In this document: positions 35,454 to 43,497 of the stretch, piece by piece
Position numbering within the stretch: position 1 is the stretch's first letter
How the letters are laid out: each line of letters begins with the position of its first letter
From: DASQPR01 sp963727415
Lineage (GTDB): Bacteria; Actinomycetota; Actinomycetes; Mycobacteriales; Micromonosporaceae
Assembly: GCA_963727415.1 (NCBI GenBank)
Contig: CAVSGF010000003.1
Location: 806,001 to 870,000 of the forward strand
Reading direction: 5' to 3'
DNA: 64,000 nt
Translations under genes and position numbers: made by a program
The notes under the pieces: model-generated
The model's database searches: none
Seen by the model: only the letters and a program-made list of their open reading frames with translations
What the model was told of the DNA's origin: nothing

Positions 35454-38361
35454 TTATGCCCGGGGCTTCTCCCGCATCTCGTACGTCTCGATCACATCGC
35501 CGATCTTGACGTCGCCGTAGTTGCTCAGCGTCAGACCGCACTCGAAGCCCTCGCGGACCTCGGTGGCGTCGTCCTTGAAGCGCTTCAGCGACGAGATCGC
35601 GAGGTTCTCGGCGACCACCGCGCCGTCCCGCATGAGGCGGGCCTTGGCGTTGCGGCGGATGACACCGGACCGGACGATGCAGCCGGCGATGGTACCGACC
35701 TTGGACGAGCGGAACACCTCGCGGATCTCCGCCGAACCCAGCTCGGCCTCCTCGAACTCCGGCTTGAGCAGGCCCTTAAGAGCCGACTCGACCTCTTCGA
35801 TGGCCTGGTAGATGACCGTGTAGTAGCGGATCTCCACGCCTTGGCGCTCGGCGTACTCCCGGACCTTGCCCTCGGCCCGCACGTTGAACCCGATGATGAT
35901 CGCGTCCGATGCGCTGGCCAGGTTGACGTCGTCCTGCGTGACCCCACCGACACCGCGGTGAATGATCTTCAGTTGGACCTCGTCGGCGACCTCGATCTTG
36001 ATGAGGGCGTCTTCCAGCGCCTCGACCGAACCCGCCACATCGCCCTTGAGGATGAGGTTGAGCGTGGTGCGATCGCCTTCCTTGATCCGGTCGAGCAGGT
36101 TCTCCAGCGTGATCCGGCCGCCACGGTTGGCGATCTGGGCCGCGCGGTCGCCGCGCCTGCCGCTGCTCGGCGATCTGCCGGGCAGTACGGTCGTCGCCGA
36201 CGGCGAGGAACGTGTCGCCGGCACCCGGTACCGGCGGTCAGACCGAGCACCTGAACCGGCCGCGCCGGACCGGCCTCGGTGACGTTCTGACCGGAGTCGT
36301 CAAGCATGGCGCGCACGCGACCGTACGCGTCACCGGCCACGATCGAATCACCCACATGCAGCGTGCCCCGGTTGACCAGAACCGTGGCCACCGGACCGCG
36401 ACCGCGGTCGAGGTGCGCCTCGATGGCGATGCCCTGTGCCGGGCCGTCGATCGGAGCGCGCAGCTCAAGCGACGCGTCCGCGGTCAGCAGCACGGCCTCC
36501 AGCAGGCCTTCGATGTTCGAGCCGGCTCTTCGCGGAGATGTCGACGAACATGGTGTCGCCGCCGTACTCCTCGGCGACCAGGCCGTACTCGGTCAGCTGC
36601 TGGCGCACCTTCGCCGGATTGGCCTCCGGCTTGTCGACCTTGTTGACCGCGACCACGATCGGCACCTCCGCGGCCTTGGCGTGGTTCAACGCCTCGATCG
36701 TCTGCGGCATCACACCGTCGTCGGCCGCGACCACCAGCACCACGATGTCGGTGGCCTGCGCACCACGGGCACGCATGGCGGTGAACGCCTCGTGACCCGG
36801 GGTGTCGATGAAGGTGATCGCGCGATCCTCGTCCGTCATGCTCGACATGCACCTGGTAAGCACCGATGTGCTGGGTGATGCCACCGGCCTCGCCGCGCCA
36901 CCACGTTCGTCTTGCCGGATCGCGTCGAGCAGCTTCGTCTTACCGTGGTCGACGTGACCCATGACGGTCACCACCGGCGCACGGCTGACCAGGCGCTCCT
37001 CGGCGACTGTCCTCATCGAGGTCGATGTCGAACCGCGCGAGCAGCTCGCGGTCCTCGTCCTCCTTGGCTGACGATCTGCACGTCGAAGCCAAGGTGCTCG
37101 CCCAGCAGCAGCAACGTGTCGTCGGAGCACGACTGGGTCGCGGTGACCATCTCGCCCAGGTTGAACATCTCCTGGACCAGCGAGCCCGGGTTGGCGTTGA
37201 TCCGGTCGGCGAAGTCCGACAGCGAGGCGCCACGCGGCAGCCGGACCACCTGGCCGTTGCCGCGGGGGGCGCCCGAGCTCATCTGCGGCGCGGACAGGTT
37301 GTCGAACTCCTGCCTGCGCTGCTTCTTCGACTTGCGACCCCGCGCCGGCCTGCCGCCCGGGCGCCCGAAGGCACCGGCCGCACCGCCGCCGCGACCGCGA
37401 CCACCACCGCCGGGACGCCCGAGCGCCACCGGCCGGGGCGCCGCCGCCGGGACCGCCGCGGTAGCCACCTCCGCCACCGCCACCGCCACCGGGACCGCCG
37501 CGGTAGCCACCGCCACCGCCAGCCGCCGCCGCCACCGCCACCGCCACGGTATCCGCCACCGGTACCCGTGCCGCCGGGGCGCCCGGCACCGCCGCCACCG
37601 CCGCGGTAACCACCACCACCGCCGCCACCGGGACCACGGCCACCGCCGGGACCGGGGCGCGGCGGGCGCTGCGCCGGCATCTGGCTCGGGTTCGGCCGGG
37701 GCGGCATGGACGCCGGGTTCGGCCGGGGCATGCCGGACGGAGTCGGCGCTCCGGGTCGCGGAGCCGAGCCGGGCGTGGCCGTGCCAGCGCCACCGGACGG
37801 TCCGGGACGCCGGTCGCCCGGGCCTGAGATGCCGAACGGATTGTTGCCCGGGCTCCGCGGGGGCTCGGCGGGGTCGCCCCGTCCGGGCGTCCGGGCGCGG
37901 CCGGCCGAGCCGGGATCGAACCTGGTCCGGGCTTTGGCGGTGCCGGCGTCGGCGTCGGAGCCGCGCTCGCGAAGCTTCGCAGCCTGAGCCGCCTTCACGG
38001 CGGCTTCCTGCTCAGCCTTGAGAGCGGTCGCACGGGCCTCAGCCGCCGCGACCTCGATGTCATGGGCACTCGCCGGTTTCATCGGCGGCGGTGCCGGTAC
38101 GGGAGCCTTCTTGGCCGCCGCTTTCGCGGGCGGTCCGGGCTTCGCCGCTGCTTTCTTAGCACGATCGGTTGCCGCCGGCGGGGCCGCCGCCGGGGCTGCC
38201 GAGGCCACCATCGCCTCGCGCAACCGACGCGCTACCGGAGCTTCAACGGTGCTCGACGCCGATTTCACATACTCGCCGATCTCTTGCAGCTTTGCGAGAA
38301 CCTGCTTGCTTTCGACTCCGAGTTCCTTTGCCAGCTCATGTACGCGGGCCTTGCCTGCCAC
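35454..38361 (-). CDS. infB: Translation initiation factor IF-2 (multiple frameshifts)
   Basis: GTPase that delivers initiator tRNA to the ribosome. All parts of a full-length IF-2 (about 965 residues) are found: VHELAKELGVESKQVLAKL N-terminus, a Pro/Gly-rich repeat region, the G domain (GHVDHGKTKLLDAIR, DTPGHEAF, NKVDKP), and the C-terminal domains to EMREKPRA. The frame changes ten times, always by one extra base, near 37521, 37443, 37066, 37008, 36915, 36895, 36833, 36523, 36234 and 36152. Each side of each join matches known IF-2. The gene is essential, so local sequence error is the likely cause. The GTG at 38361 has AGGAG upstream. Confidence 0.9.
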
Positions 38362-38452
38362 TGCACTCCTCACTCCGAGGCCGTGCGGGCAACCCGCATC
38401 GACCTCACTTGTCCACTAGAAGCCTGGTCATTTCAGGAGCTTCATCGCGTGC

Positions 38453-38830
38453 TCATTTGGGTCGTCCTGCCTGTTCGATCCGGATGGGGACATCCGGTGC
38501 CCCACCATCACTCGGTCCATCACCCTGGCTCAGCTCGCGGATGAACTCCGCCAGCACACCGGTCTCTGTGACACCGGCCACCCGAAGCGCACGCCCGAAC
38601 GCGCGGCGTCTCACCGCCAGGGCCAGGCAATCGGGATGGGCATGGAGGTGTGCTCCCCGGCCGGGAAGCCTGCGGGTCGGATCGGGAACGACGTCGTAAA
38701 CCACGACATGGTCGTAAGCAACAACATCGTCCGAGGTCCTCGCTGATGCGATGACCCGCAGCAAATCAGAGACCGGCGCGCGTTTCCGGCAGCCCACACA
38801 GGTGCGCACCGGATACGCGCGACGTACCAC
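38453..38830 (-). CDS. ylxR: YlxR (DUF448) RNA-binding protein
   Basis: A 125-residue protein of the nusA-infB operon. The family motif RTCVGCRKR is at 9-17 and RLPGRGAHLH at about 52-62, which form the putative nucleic-acid binding surface; the family has been linked to RNase P and nucleoid-associated roles. It lies 15 bp after nusA and 91 bp before infB. Confidence 0.92.
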   Translation of the reverse strand: MVRRAYPVRTCVGCRKRAPVSDLLRVIASARTSDDVVAYDHVVVYDVVPDPTRRLPGRGAHLHAHPDCLALAVRRRAFGRALRVAGVTETGVLAEFIRELSQGDGPSDGGAPDVPIRIEQAGRPK

Positions 38831-38845
38831 CTGGGAAGTCTACCC

Positions 38846-39879
38846 CTACTCCGGTTCCATCGCGGCACCGGAGTGATCCGCAGCCGCTGTATCCCCCGCT
38901 GTATCCCCCGCCGCATCCGAGTGGATGTCGATCCGCCAACCAGTCAAACGGGCTGCAAGGCGGGCATTCTGCCCCTCGCGCCCGATGGCCAGTGACAGCT
39001 GATAATCCGGAACGGTGACCCGGGCGGTACGGCCGGTCTCATCCACCACCTCGACCCGAGCGCCTTCGCCGGCGACAGCGCGTTGCCGACGAATGTCGCC
39101 GGGTCGTCCGACCAGTCGATGATGTCGATCTTCTCGCCATGCAGTTCGCTCATGACCGCGCGAACCCGCTGGCCCATCGGCCCGATGCAGGCGCCCTTGG
39201 CGTTCACACCGGGCTGGGTCGACCGTACCGCGATCTTGGAACGGTGCCCGGCCTCGCGGGCGATCGCGGTGATCTCGACCGTGCCGTCGGCGATCTCCGG
39301 CACTTCGAGCGCGAACAGCCGCCGGACCAGGTTGGGATGGGTACGCGAGAGGGTGATCTGCGGCCCGCGGAAGCCCTTGGCGACGTGGACCACGATGCAC
39401 TTGATGCGCAGCCCGTGCTCGTACAACTCGCCCGGAACCTGCTCGGCCGGCGGCAGCATCGCCTCGATCTTGCCGAGGTCGACCGTGACGATGCCTTTCT
39501 CGGCCCGCCCCTCATGTGCCTGGATCACGCCGGTGACCAGGTCGCCGTCCCGCCCGGCGTACTCCCCGAAATGCACCTCGTCGGTTGCCTCCCGAAGGCG
39601 CTGCAAGATCACCTGCTTGGCGGTCATGGCCGCGATACGGCCGAAGTCATGTGGTGTGTCGTCGAACTCGCGCACGACGATGCCCTCGTCATCGACCTCG
39701 GCGGCGACCACCGCCACCGCCCCGGTCTTGCGATCGATATCCACGCGCGCGTGCGGGTACGAGCCTTCGGTGTGCCGGTACGCCGTCAGGAGCGCGCTCT
39801 CGATCGCCGACAGGATGGTCTCGAACGGGATCTCGCGCTCGCGCTCCAACGCACGGAGGGCGGCCAGGTCAAGATTCAT
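38846..39879 (-). CDS. nusA: Transcription termination/antitermination factor NusA (one frameshift)
   Basis: RNA polymerase-associated factor: N-terminal domain, S1 domain, and two KH domains, together about 344 residues. The N-terminal 260 residues and the C-terminal part (RVTVPDYQLSLAIGREGQNA, then LTGWRIDI) lie in different frames joined near 39065-39075, where one base is missing after ALSPAKA. Across the join the sequence matches NusA. Probably a sequence error, since nusA is essential in most bacteria. It overlaps rimP by 11 bp and ends with two near-identical AAGDTAGDT blocks. Confidence 0.92.
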
Positions 39880-40528
39880 TGTCTACCTCCGCGTCATCGC
39901 CGTCCCCCTCATGATCGTCGAACGCGACCATGTCCTCATCGGCGATTTCGTCAATGTGGCTGAACTCCACCTCGACCCGGCCACGGCCCAGATCGGCATA
40001 TCCGACCGGACGGCGCGTGCCGTCCACGTCGAGCACCACCCCGGAGTCGTCGGCCGAGATGACCCGGCCGGTCAGCGTGTGTCCGGAGACCTTGGCCTTC
40101 ACCAGCCGGCCGACGTTGCGACGCCAATGCCGGGGCAGGGTCAGCGGCCGGTCCACGCCGGGCGAGGACACCTCCAGCTGGTACTCGCCGGCGATGAACT
40201 CGCCGCTGGCCGCCTCGGCCTGATCGAGCGCGTTGGAGATGGCCCGGGCCAGGTCGGCGACGTCGTCCAGCGGCACGCCACCATCCCGGTCGATGATCAC
40301 TCGGATCACGTACCGCCGGCCCATCCGGACCACGGCCAGGTCTTCCAGGTCGTACCCCGCGGTGGTTACCACCGGATCGATGACCACGTTCAGTCGCTTG
40401 CGATGCTCGGCCATATCGCCGATCTTGGGGCCTCCGGTGACGAGCGGGCGATCGGACGGGCCTTGGGCCTTCGGCCCACGGTGTCCGGGCCGTCCCGGTC
40501 GGCCGGTGGCGCGTCCCCGTGGCGGCAT
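39869..40528 (-). CDS. rimP: Ribosome maturation factor RimP
   Basis: A 219-residue 30S assembly factor. The core runs from VVIDPVVTTAGYDLEDLAV through the conserved LEVSSPGVDRPL to the SH3-like C-terminal domain; an acidic tail (DDHEGDGDDAEVD) ends it. The ATG at 40528 has a clear GGAGG seven bases upstream, giving a 38-residue basic N-terminal extension (RPGRPGHRGPK) not seen in shorter homologues; an internal ATG at 40414 is the alternative. First gene of the rimP-nusA-ylxR-infB operon. Confidence 0.92.
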   Translation of the reverse strand: MPPRGRATGRPGRPGHRGPKAQGPSDRPLVTGGPKIGDMAEHRKRLNVVIDPVVTTAGYDLEDLAVVRMGRRYVIRVIIDRDGGVPLDDVADLARAISNALDQAEAASGEFIAGEYQLEVSSPGVDRPLTLPRHWRRNVGRLVKAKVSGHTLTGRVISADDSGVVLDVDGTRRPVGYADLGRGRVEVEFSHIDEIADEDMVAFDDHEGDGDDAEVDNES

Positions 40529-40893
40529 CGGCGGACCTCCGATCTGCTGTCTAGCCGGGGCGCTGCGGCCCGGCGTTTGTGCGCAACACTAATTCCGCCG
40601 GTCGGCCCTGCGCGAACGGCGGTTGACGCGAGCCTAACCTGCCGGACCGCCAGCCTTGGATCGGCGCTCCGTCGCGATCAGCCTCATCCGGAGCGATATC
40701 CCCGTCCGGACAGGTGAAATCTCGCCCGGACGCATGAACGCGAGCGCGCGGCGCCTCGCCGCCGATCACTCGGCGCTCCTGCCCGAGCCATACGGTTGCG
40801 GTCTGACGGCCGATCGTATGAACGGCGACCTAGCCCCGATATTCACCTGCCGTGACATTTCGCAAACTGGCGTCGATAGTGTTCACTTGCGCC
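40529..40893. promoter_or_regulatory. Divergent control region between rimP and a lipoprotein gene
   Basis: About 365 bp. On the plus strand GTGACA at 40852-40857 and GATAGT at 40875-40880, spaced 17 bases, form a promoter ending just before the GTG at 40894. The rimP operon promoter must also lie here on the minus strand. No gene seen. Confidence 0.45.
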
Positions 40894-41625
40894 GTGCTCC
40901 ATAACGTCACGACGCCGCGGCCGGGCACCGAGCGACGGACGAGCGGCCGGATCCCCCCGCATCCGATCGTCGGCTCCGATCCAGTCCCACGGTCCCTGAG
41001 CCGCCGCCGCCTGCTGGGCACGGCCAGCGCCGGGGCGGCGGCCATCACACTCAGCCCGATGCTATCCGGGTGTACATCGGCCCCGCCAAAGACCGTTGAT
41101 CAGCTCGTCGGCACCGATCCGCTCGGGCCGCTGTACACCGAGACGGTGAACCTCATCGGCGTGTATGACCAGGCGTTGGCGGCCCGCACCGACCTGGCGG
41201 CGGTGCTTGGCCAGTTGCGCGAGGAGAATCGCCGGCACGCGATCGCGCTGGCCGGCCTGATGGGCGCGCTCAACCCGCCGATCCCGGCCGGATCGATAAC
41301 CGGGGGCTCGTCCACCGGCTCCTCGGGCGCCGCCAGCACGCCCGAGATCAACCAGTCACCGACGAATGGCTCGGAGGTTCCGGGTTCGGCCGGACCGGCA
41401 TCCGCCGGTCCAACATCCCCCGGAGCAGCATCGACCGGACCATCATCCCCGGCAGCAGCCTCGACCGGACCACCTTCGATTGCGACACTGAGCAACGCCG
41501 AGAAGACGGCGCAGGCGAACGCGGCTGCCGCCTGCCTGGCGGCGACCGGTTCCCGGGTGCCGGTACTCGCCTCGATCGCGGCGTGCCGATCGACGCACGT
41601 GGCGGCGCTGGGAGCGCTGCGGTGA
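40894..41625 (+). CDS. Tat-type lipoprotein with ferritin-like region
   Basis: Predicted exported lipoprotein of 243 residues. A twin-arginine segment (SRRRLLGTASAGAAA) is followed by hydrophobic residues and the lipobox LSGC, so the mature protein would start at Cys. The helical segments YTETVNLIGVYDQALAA and ENRRHAIALAGLMGAL fit a ferritin-like bundle, interrupted by a long Ser/Thr/Gly/Pro linker rich in imperfect repeats (SAGPTSPGAASTGPSSP). The start GTG at 40894 is inferred from the promoter position. It overlaps the next gene by four bases and is a regular neighbour of rimP in actinobacteria. Confidence 0.7.
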   Translation: MLHNVTTPRPGTERRTSGRIPPHPIVGSDPVPRSLSRRRLLGTASAGAAAITLSPMLSGCTSAPPKTVDQLVGTDPLGPLYTETVNLIGVYDQALAARTDLAAVLGQLREENRRHAIALAGLMGALNPPIPAGSITGGSSTGSSGAASTPEINQSPTNGSEVPGSAGPASAGPTSPGAASTGPSSPAAASTGPPSIATLSNAEKTAQANAAAACLAATGSRVPVLASIAACRSTHVAALGALR

Positions 41626-42041
41626 CCGACACGGCCTACGACACGGCGCTCGCGGCGGCCCTGTCCGGCGAGTACGCGGCCATCTACGCCTACGGCGTCC
41701 TCGGCGCGCACCTCACCGGATCGGGACGGTCGCTGGCATTGCAGTCCGAATTGGCGCACCGGGACTTACGCGACTCGCTACTCGACACGCTCGCGCAGCC
41801 GCCCGAGCCGGAGGCCGTCTATGGCATGCCGTTCGCGGTGACCAGTCAGGCGACCGCGATCGCGGCCGCTGTCGACGTGGAGGTGAAGTGCGCGGCGCTC
41901 TGGCGCGCCGCGGTCGCCGCGGCGTCGCCCGACCAGCGAAAGATGCCGCTGGCCAAGTTGACTGACGCGGCCCTGCGGGCGGCCGCGTTCCGGCGGGCCG
42001 GTGGCGCTCGTCCCGGAACCGTCGCGTTTCCCGGCCAGTAA
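41622..42041 (+). CDS. Ferritin-like DUF4439 protein
   Basis: A 139-residue helical protein with LSGEYAAIYAYGVLGAHL and AHRDLRDSLLDTL, the helix pair typical of the DUF4439 ferritin-like family found beside rimP in actinobacteria. The classical di-iron ExxH sets are not evident, so iron binding is doubtful. The GTG start overlaps the lipoprotein stop (GTGA), indicating coupled translation. No signal peptide, so it would stay in the cytoplasm unless carried by its partner. Confidence 0.75.
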   Translation: MTDTAYDTALAAALSGEYAAIYAYGVLGAHLTGSGRSLALQSELAHRDLRDSLLDTLAQPPEPEAVYGMPFAVTSQATAIAAAVDVEVKCAALWRAAVAAASPDQRKMPLAKLTDAALRAAAFRRAGGARPGTVAFPGQ

Positions 42042-42078
42042 CCCCGCACCGCTTACCCGGCACGCCCACCTGGGATCT

Positions 42079-42132
42079 ACTGAGTATGCATACTCGGTAT
42101 TGCGTACACCATACTGAGTATGCATACTCAGT
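42079..42132 (+). promoter_or_regulatory. PadR promoter with two operators
   Basis: A perfect 20-bp palindrome ACTGAGTATGCATACTCAGT occupies 42113-42132, and a near-copy (two mismatched positions) lies at 42079-42098; centres are 34 bp apart. TTGCGT at 42100-42105 and CATACT at 42123-42128, spacer 17, form a promoter lying between and over them. The start point would fall at the padR ATG, so the message is probably leaderless. Binding by PadR to its own promoter is inferred. Confidence 0.8.
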
Positions 42133-42136
42133 AGCC

Positions 42137-42778
42137 ATGTCCATCAAACACGGGCTCCTGGCCCTGCTGGAACGCGGGCCGATGTACGGCTACCAGCTCC
42201 GCACCGCCTTCGAGGAGTCGACCGGCGGCACCTGGCCGCTCAACATCGGGCAGGTCTACACGACCCTCGGGCGCCTGGAACGCGACGACCTGGTGCGCGC
42301 GCTGCCGGAGACTGACGGGGGACAGCGCTCGTACCAGATCACCACGGCCGGTCAGACCGAACTCCGATCCTGGTTCGCGACCCCGGTAAGTCGCAGCGAC
42401 CGGCCACGCGACGAACTGGCCATCAAGTTCGCGCTGGCGATCACCACTCCGGGCGTCGACGTGCGCGCCGTGCTGCAGAGCCAGCGGTCGGCCACCGTGC
42501 GGTCAATGCAGGAGTACACCCGGCTCAAGGCGGCCGCGCCGCAGGACCTGCCCTGGCTGCTCGTCATCGACGCGATGCTTTTCCAGGCCGAGGCCGAGGT
42601 GCGGTGGCTGGATCACTGCGAGACGACCCTGGTCCGGGCCATCCCGCCGACCATCCATCCGACCACCCCGCAGACCATCCCGCCTGCCAGCGAGTCGGGC
42701 CGGGGACAGCGGCCGGCGCCCGAGCGGGAACCGGTCACTGAGGAGATGCGGTCCCCCGAGAGGATGCAGCAGCGATGA
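42137..42778 (+). CDS. PadR family transcriptional regulator
   Basis: A 213-residue regulator: N-terminal winged helix (HGLLALLERGPMYGYQLRTA, then YTTLGRLERDDLV) and a C-terminal PadR dimerisation helix. The last 40 residues are a Pro-rich tail. PadR proteins commonly repress adjacent transporter genes in response to drugs. Here the gene overlaps the ABC ATPase gene by four bases and has two palindromic sites over its promoter, so it likely controls the whole operon including itself. Confidence 0.92.
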   Translation: MSIKHGLLALLERGPMYGYQLRTAFEESTGGTWPLNIGQVYTTLGRLERDDLVRALPETDGGQRSYQITTAGQTELRSWFATPVSRSDRPRDELAIKFALAITTPGVDVRAVLQSQRSATVRSMQEYTRLKAAAPQDLPWLLVIDAMLFQAEAEVRWLDHCETTLVRAIPPTIHPTTPQTIPPASESGRGQRPAPEREPVTEEMRSPERMQQR

Positions 42779-43497
42779 CCATTCTGGAGCTCAAGGACGT
42801 TTATCGCGTTCACGGCGCTGGACCGACCGCCGTCCGTGCGCTGGCCGGGGTCGACCTGACTGTCAGCCCGGGCGAACTGGTCGCCGTGATGGGTCCCTCC
42901 GGCTCTGGCAAGTCGACGTTGCTCAACATCGCCGGTGGCCTGGACCGGCCGACGTCCGGCGAGGTGCGCGTCTCCGGCCGGATGCTGCACGACTGCGGCA
43001 AACGGGAACTGGCCGCCTTGCGGCGGCGCTCGATCGGGTACGTCTTCCAGGACTTGAACCTGCTGCGCAGCCTGACCGCCGCGGAGAACGTCGCCCTCCC
43101 CCTGGAACTGGACGGCATGGCGGTACGCAAGGCGCATCGGCTGGCGGTGGCCGCGCTCGATGAAGTCGGCCTTCCGGACCTGGCCGGCCGCTTCCCGGAC
43201 GACATGTCCGGTGGGCAGCAGCAGCGAGTCGCGATCGCCCGGGCGCTGGTGGGCGAGCGCCGCCTGGTACTGGCCGACGAGCCGACCGGCGCACTCGACT
43301 CGCAGACCGGGGAGTCGGTGCTGCGCCTCCTGCGTGCGCGGGTCGACGCCGGCGCGGCCGGGGTCCTGGTCACCCACGAGGCCCGGCACGCGGGCTGGGC
43401 CGATCGGGTGATCTTCCTGCGCGATGGTGTCGTGGTGGACACCTCTGGGCCGCTGTCGAAACCCGAGGACCTGCTCAGCGTGGATGGTGGCCGGTGA
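42775..43497 (+). CDS. ABC transporter ATP-binding protein (MacB/LolD type)
   Basis: A 240-residue ATPase. Walker A GPSGSGKST at about 40-48, signature MSGGQQQR, and Walker B LVLADEPTGALD are intact. The sequence falls in the MacB/FtsE-like exporter class, which works with FtsX-type permeases, such as the one encoded next. Overlaps of four bases on both sides indicate one coupled operon padR-ATPase-permease. Confidence 0.93.
   Translation: MTILELKDVYRVHGAGPTAVRALAGVDLTVSPGELVAVMGPSGSGKSTLLNIAGGLDRPTSGEVRVSGRMLHDCGKRELAALRRRSIGYVFQDLNLLRSLTAAENVALPLELDGMAVRKAHRLAVAALDEVGLPDLAGRFPDDMSGGQQQRVAIARALVGERRLVLADEPTGALDSQTGESVLRLLRARVDAGAAGVLVTHEARHAGWADRVIFLRDGVVVDTSGPLSKPEDLLSVDGGR

Noticed and set aside
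36147..37525. Programmed frameshifting in infB
   Set aside because: Ten separate single-base gains without slippery sites cannot be programmed; error is simpler.
40830..41048. Minus-strand frame over the lipoprotein signal region
   Set aside because: It is a shadow of the Tat/lipobox coding sequence on the plus strand.
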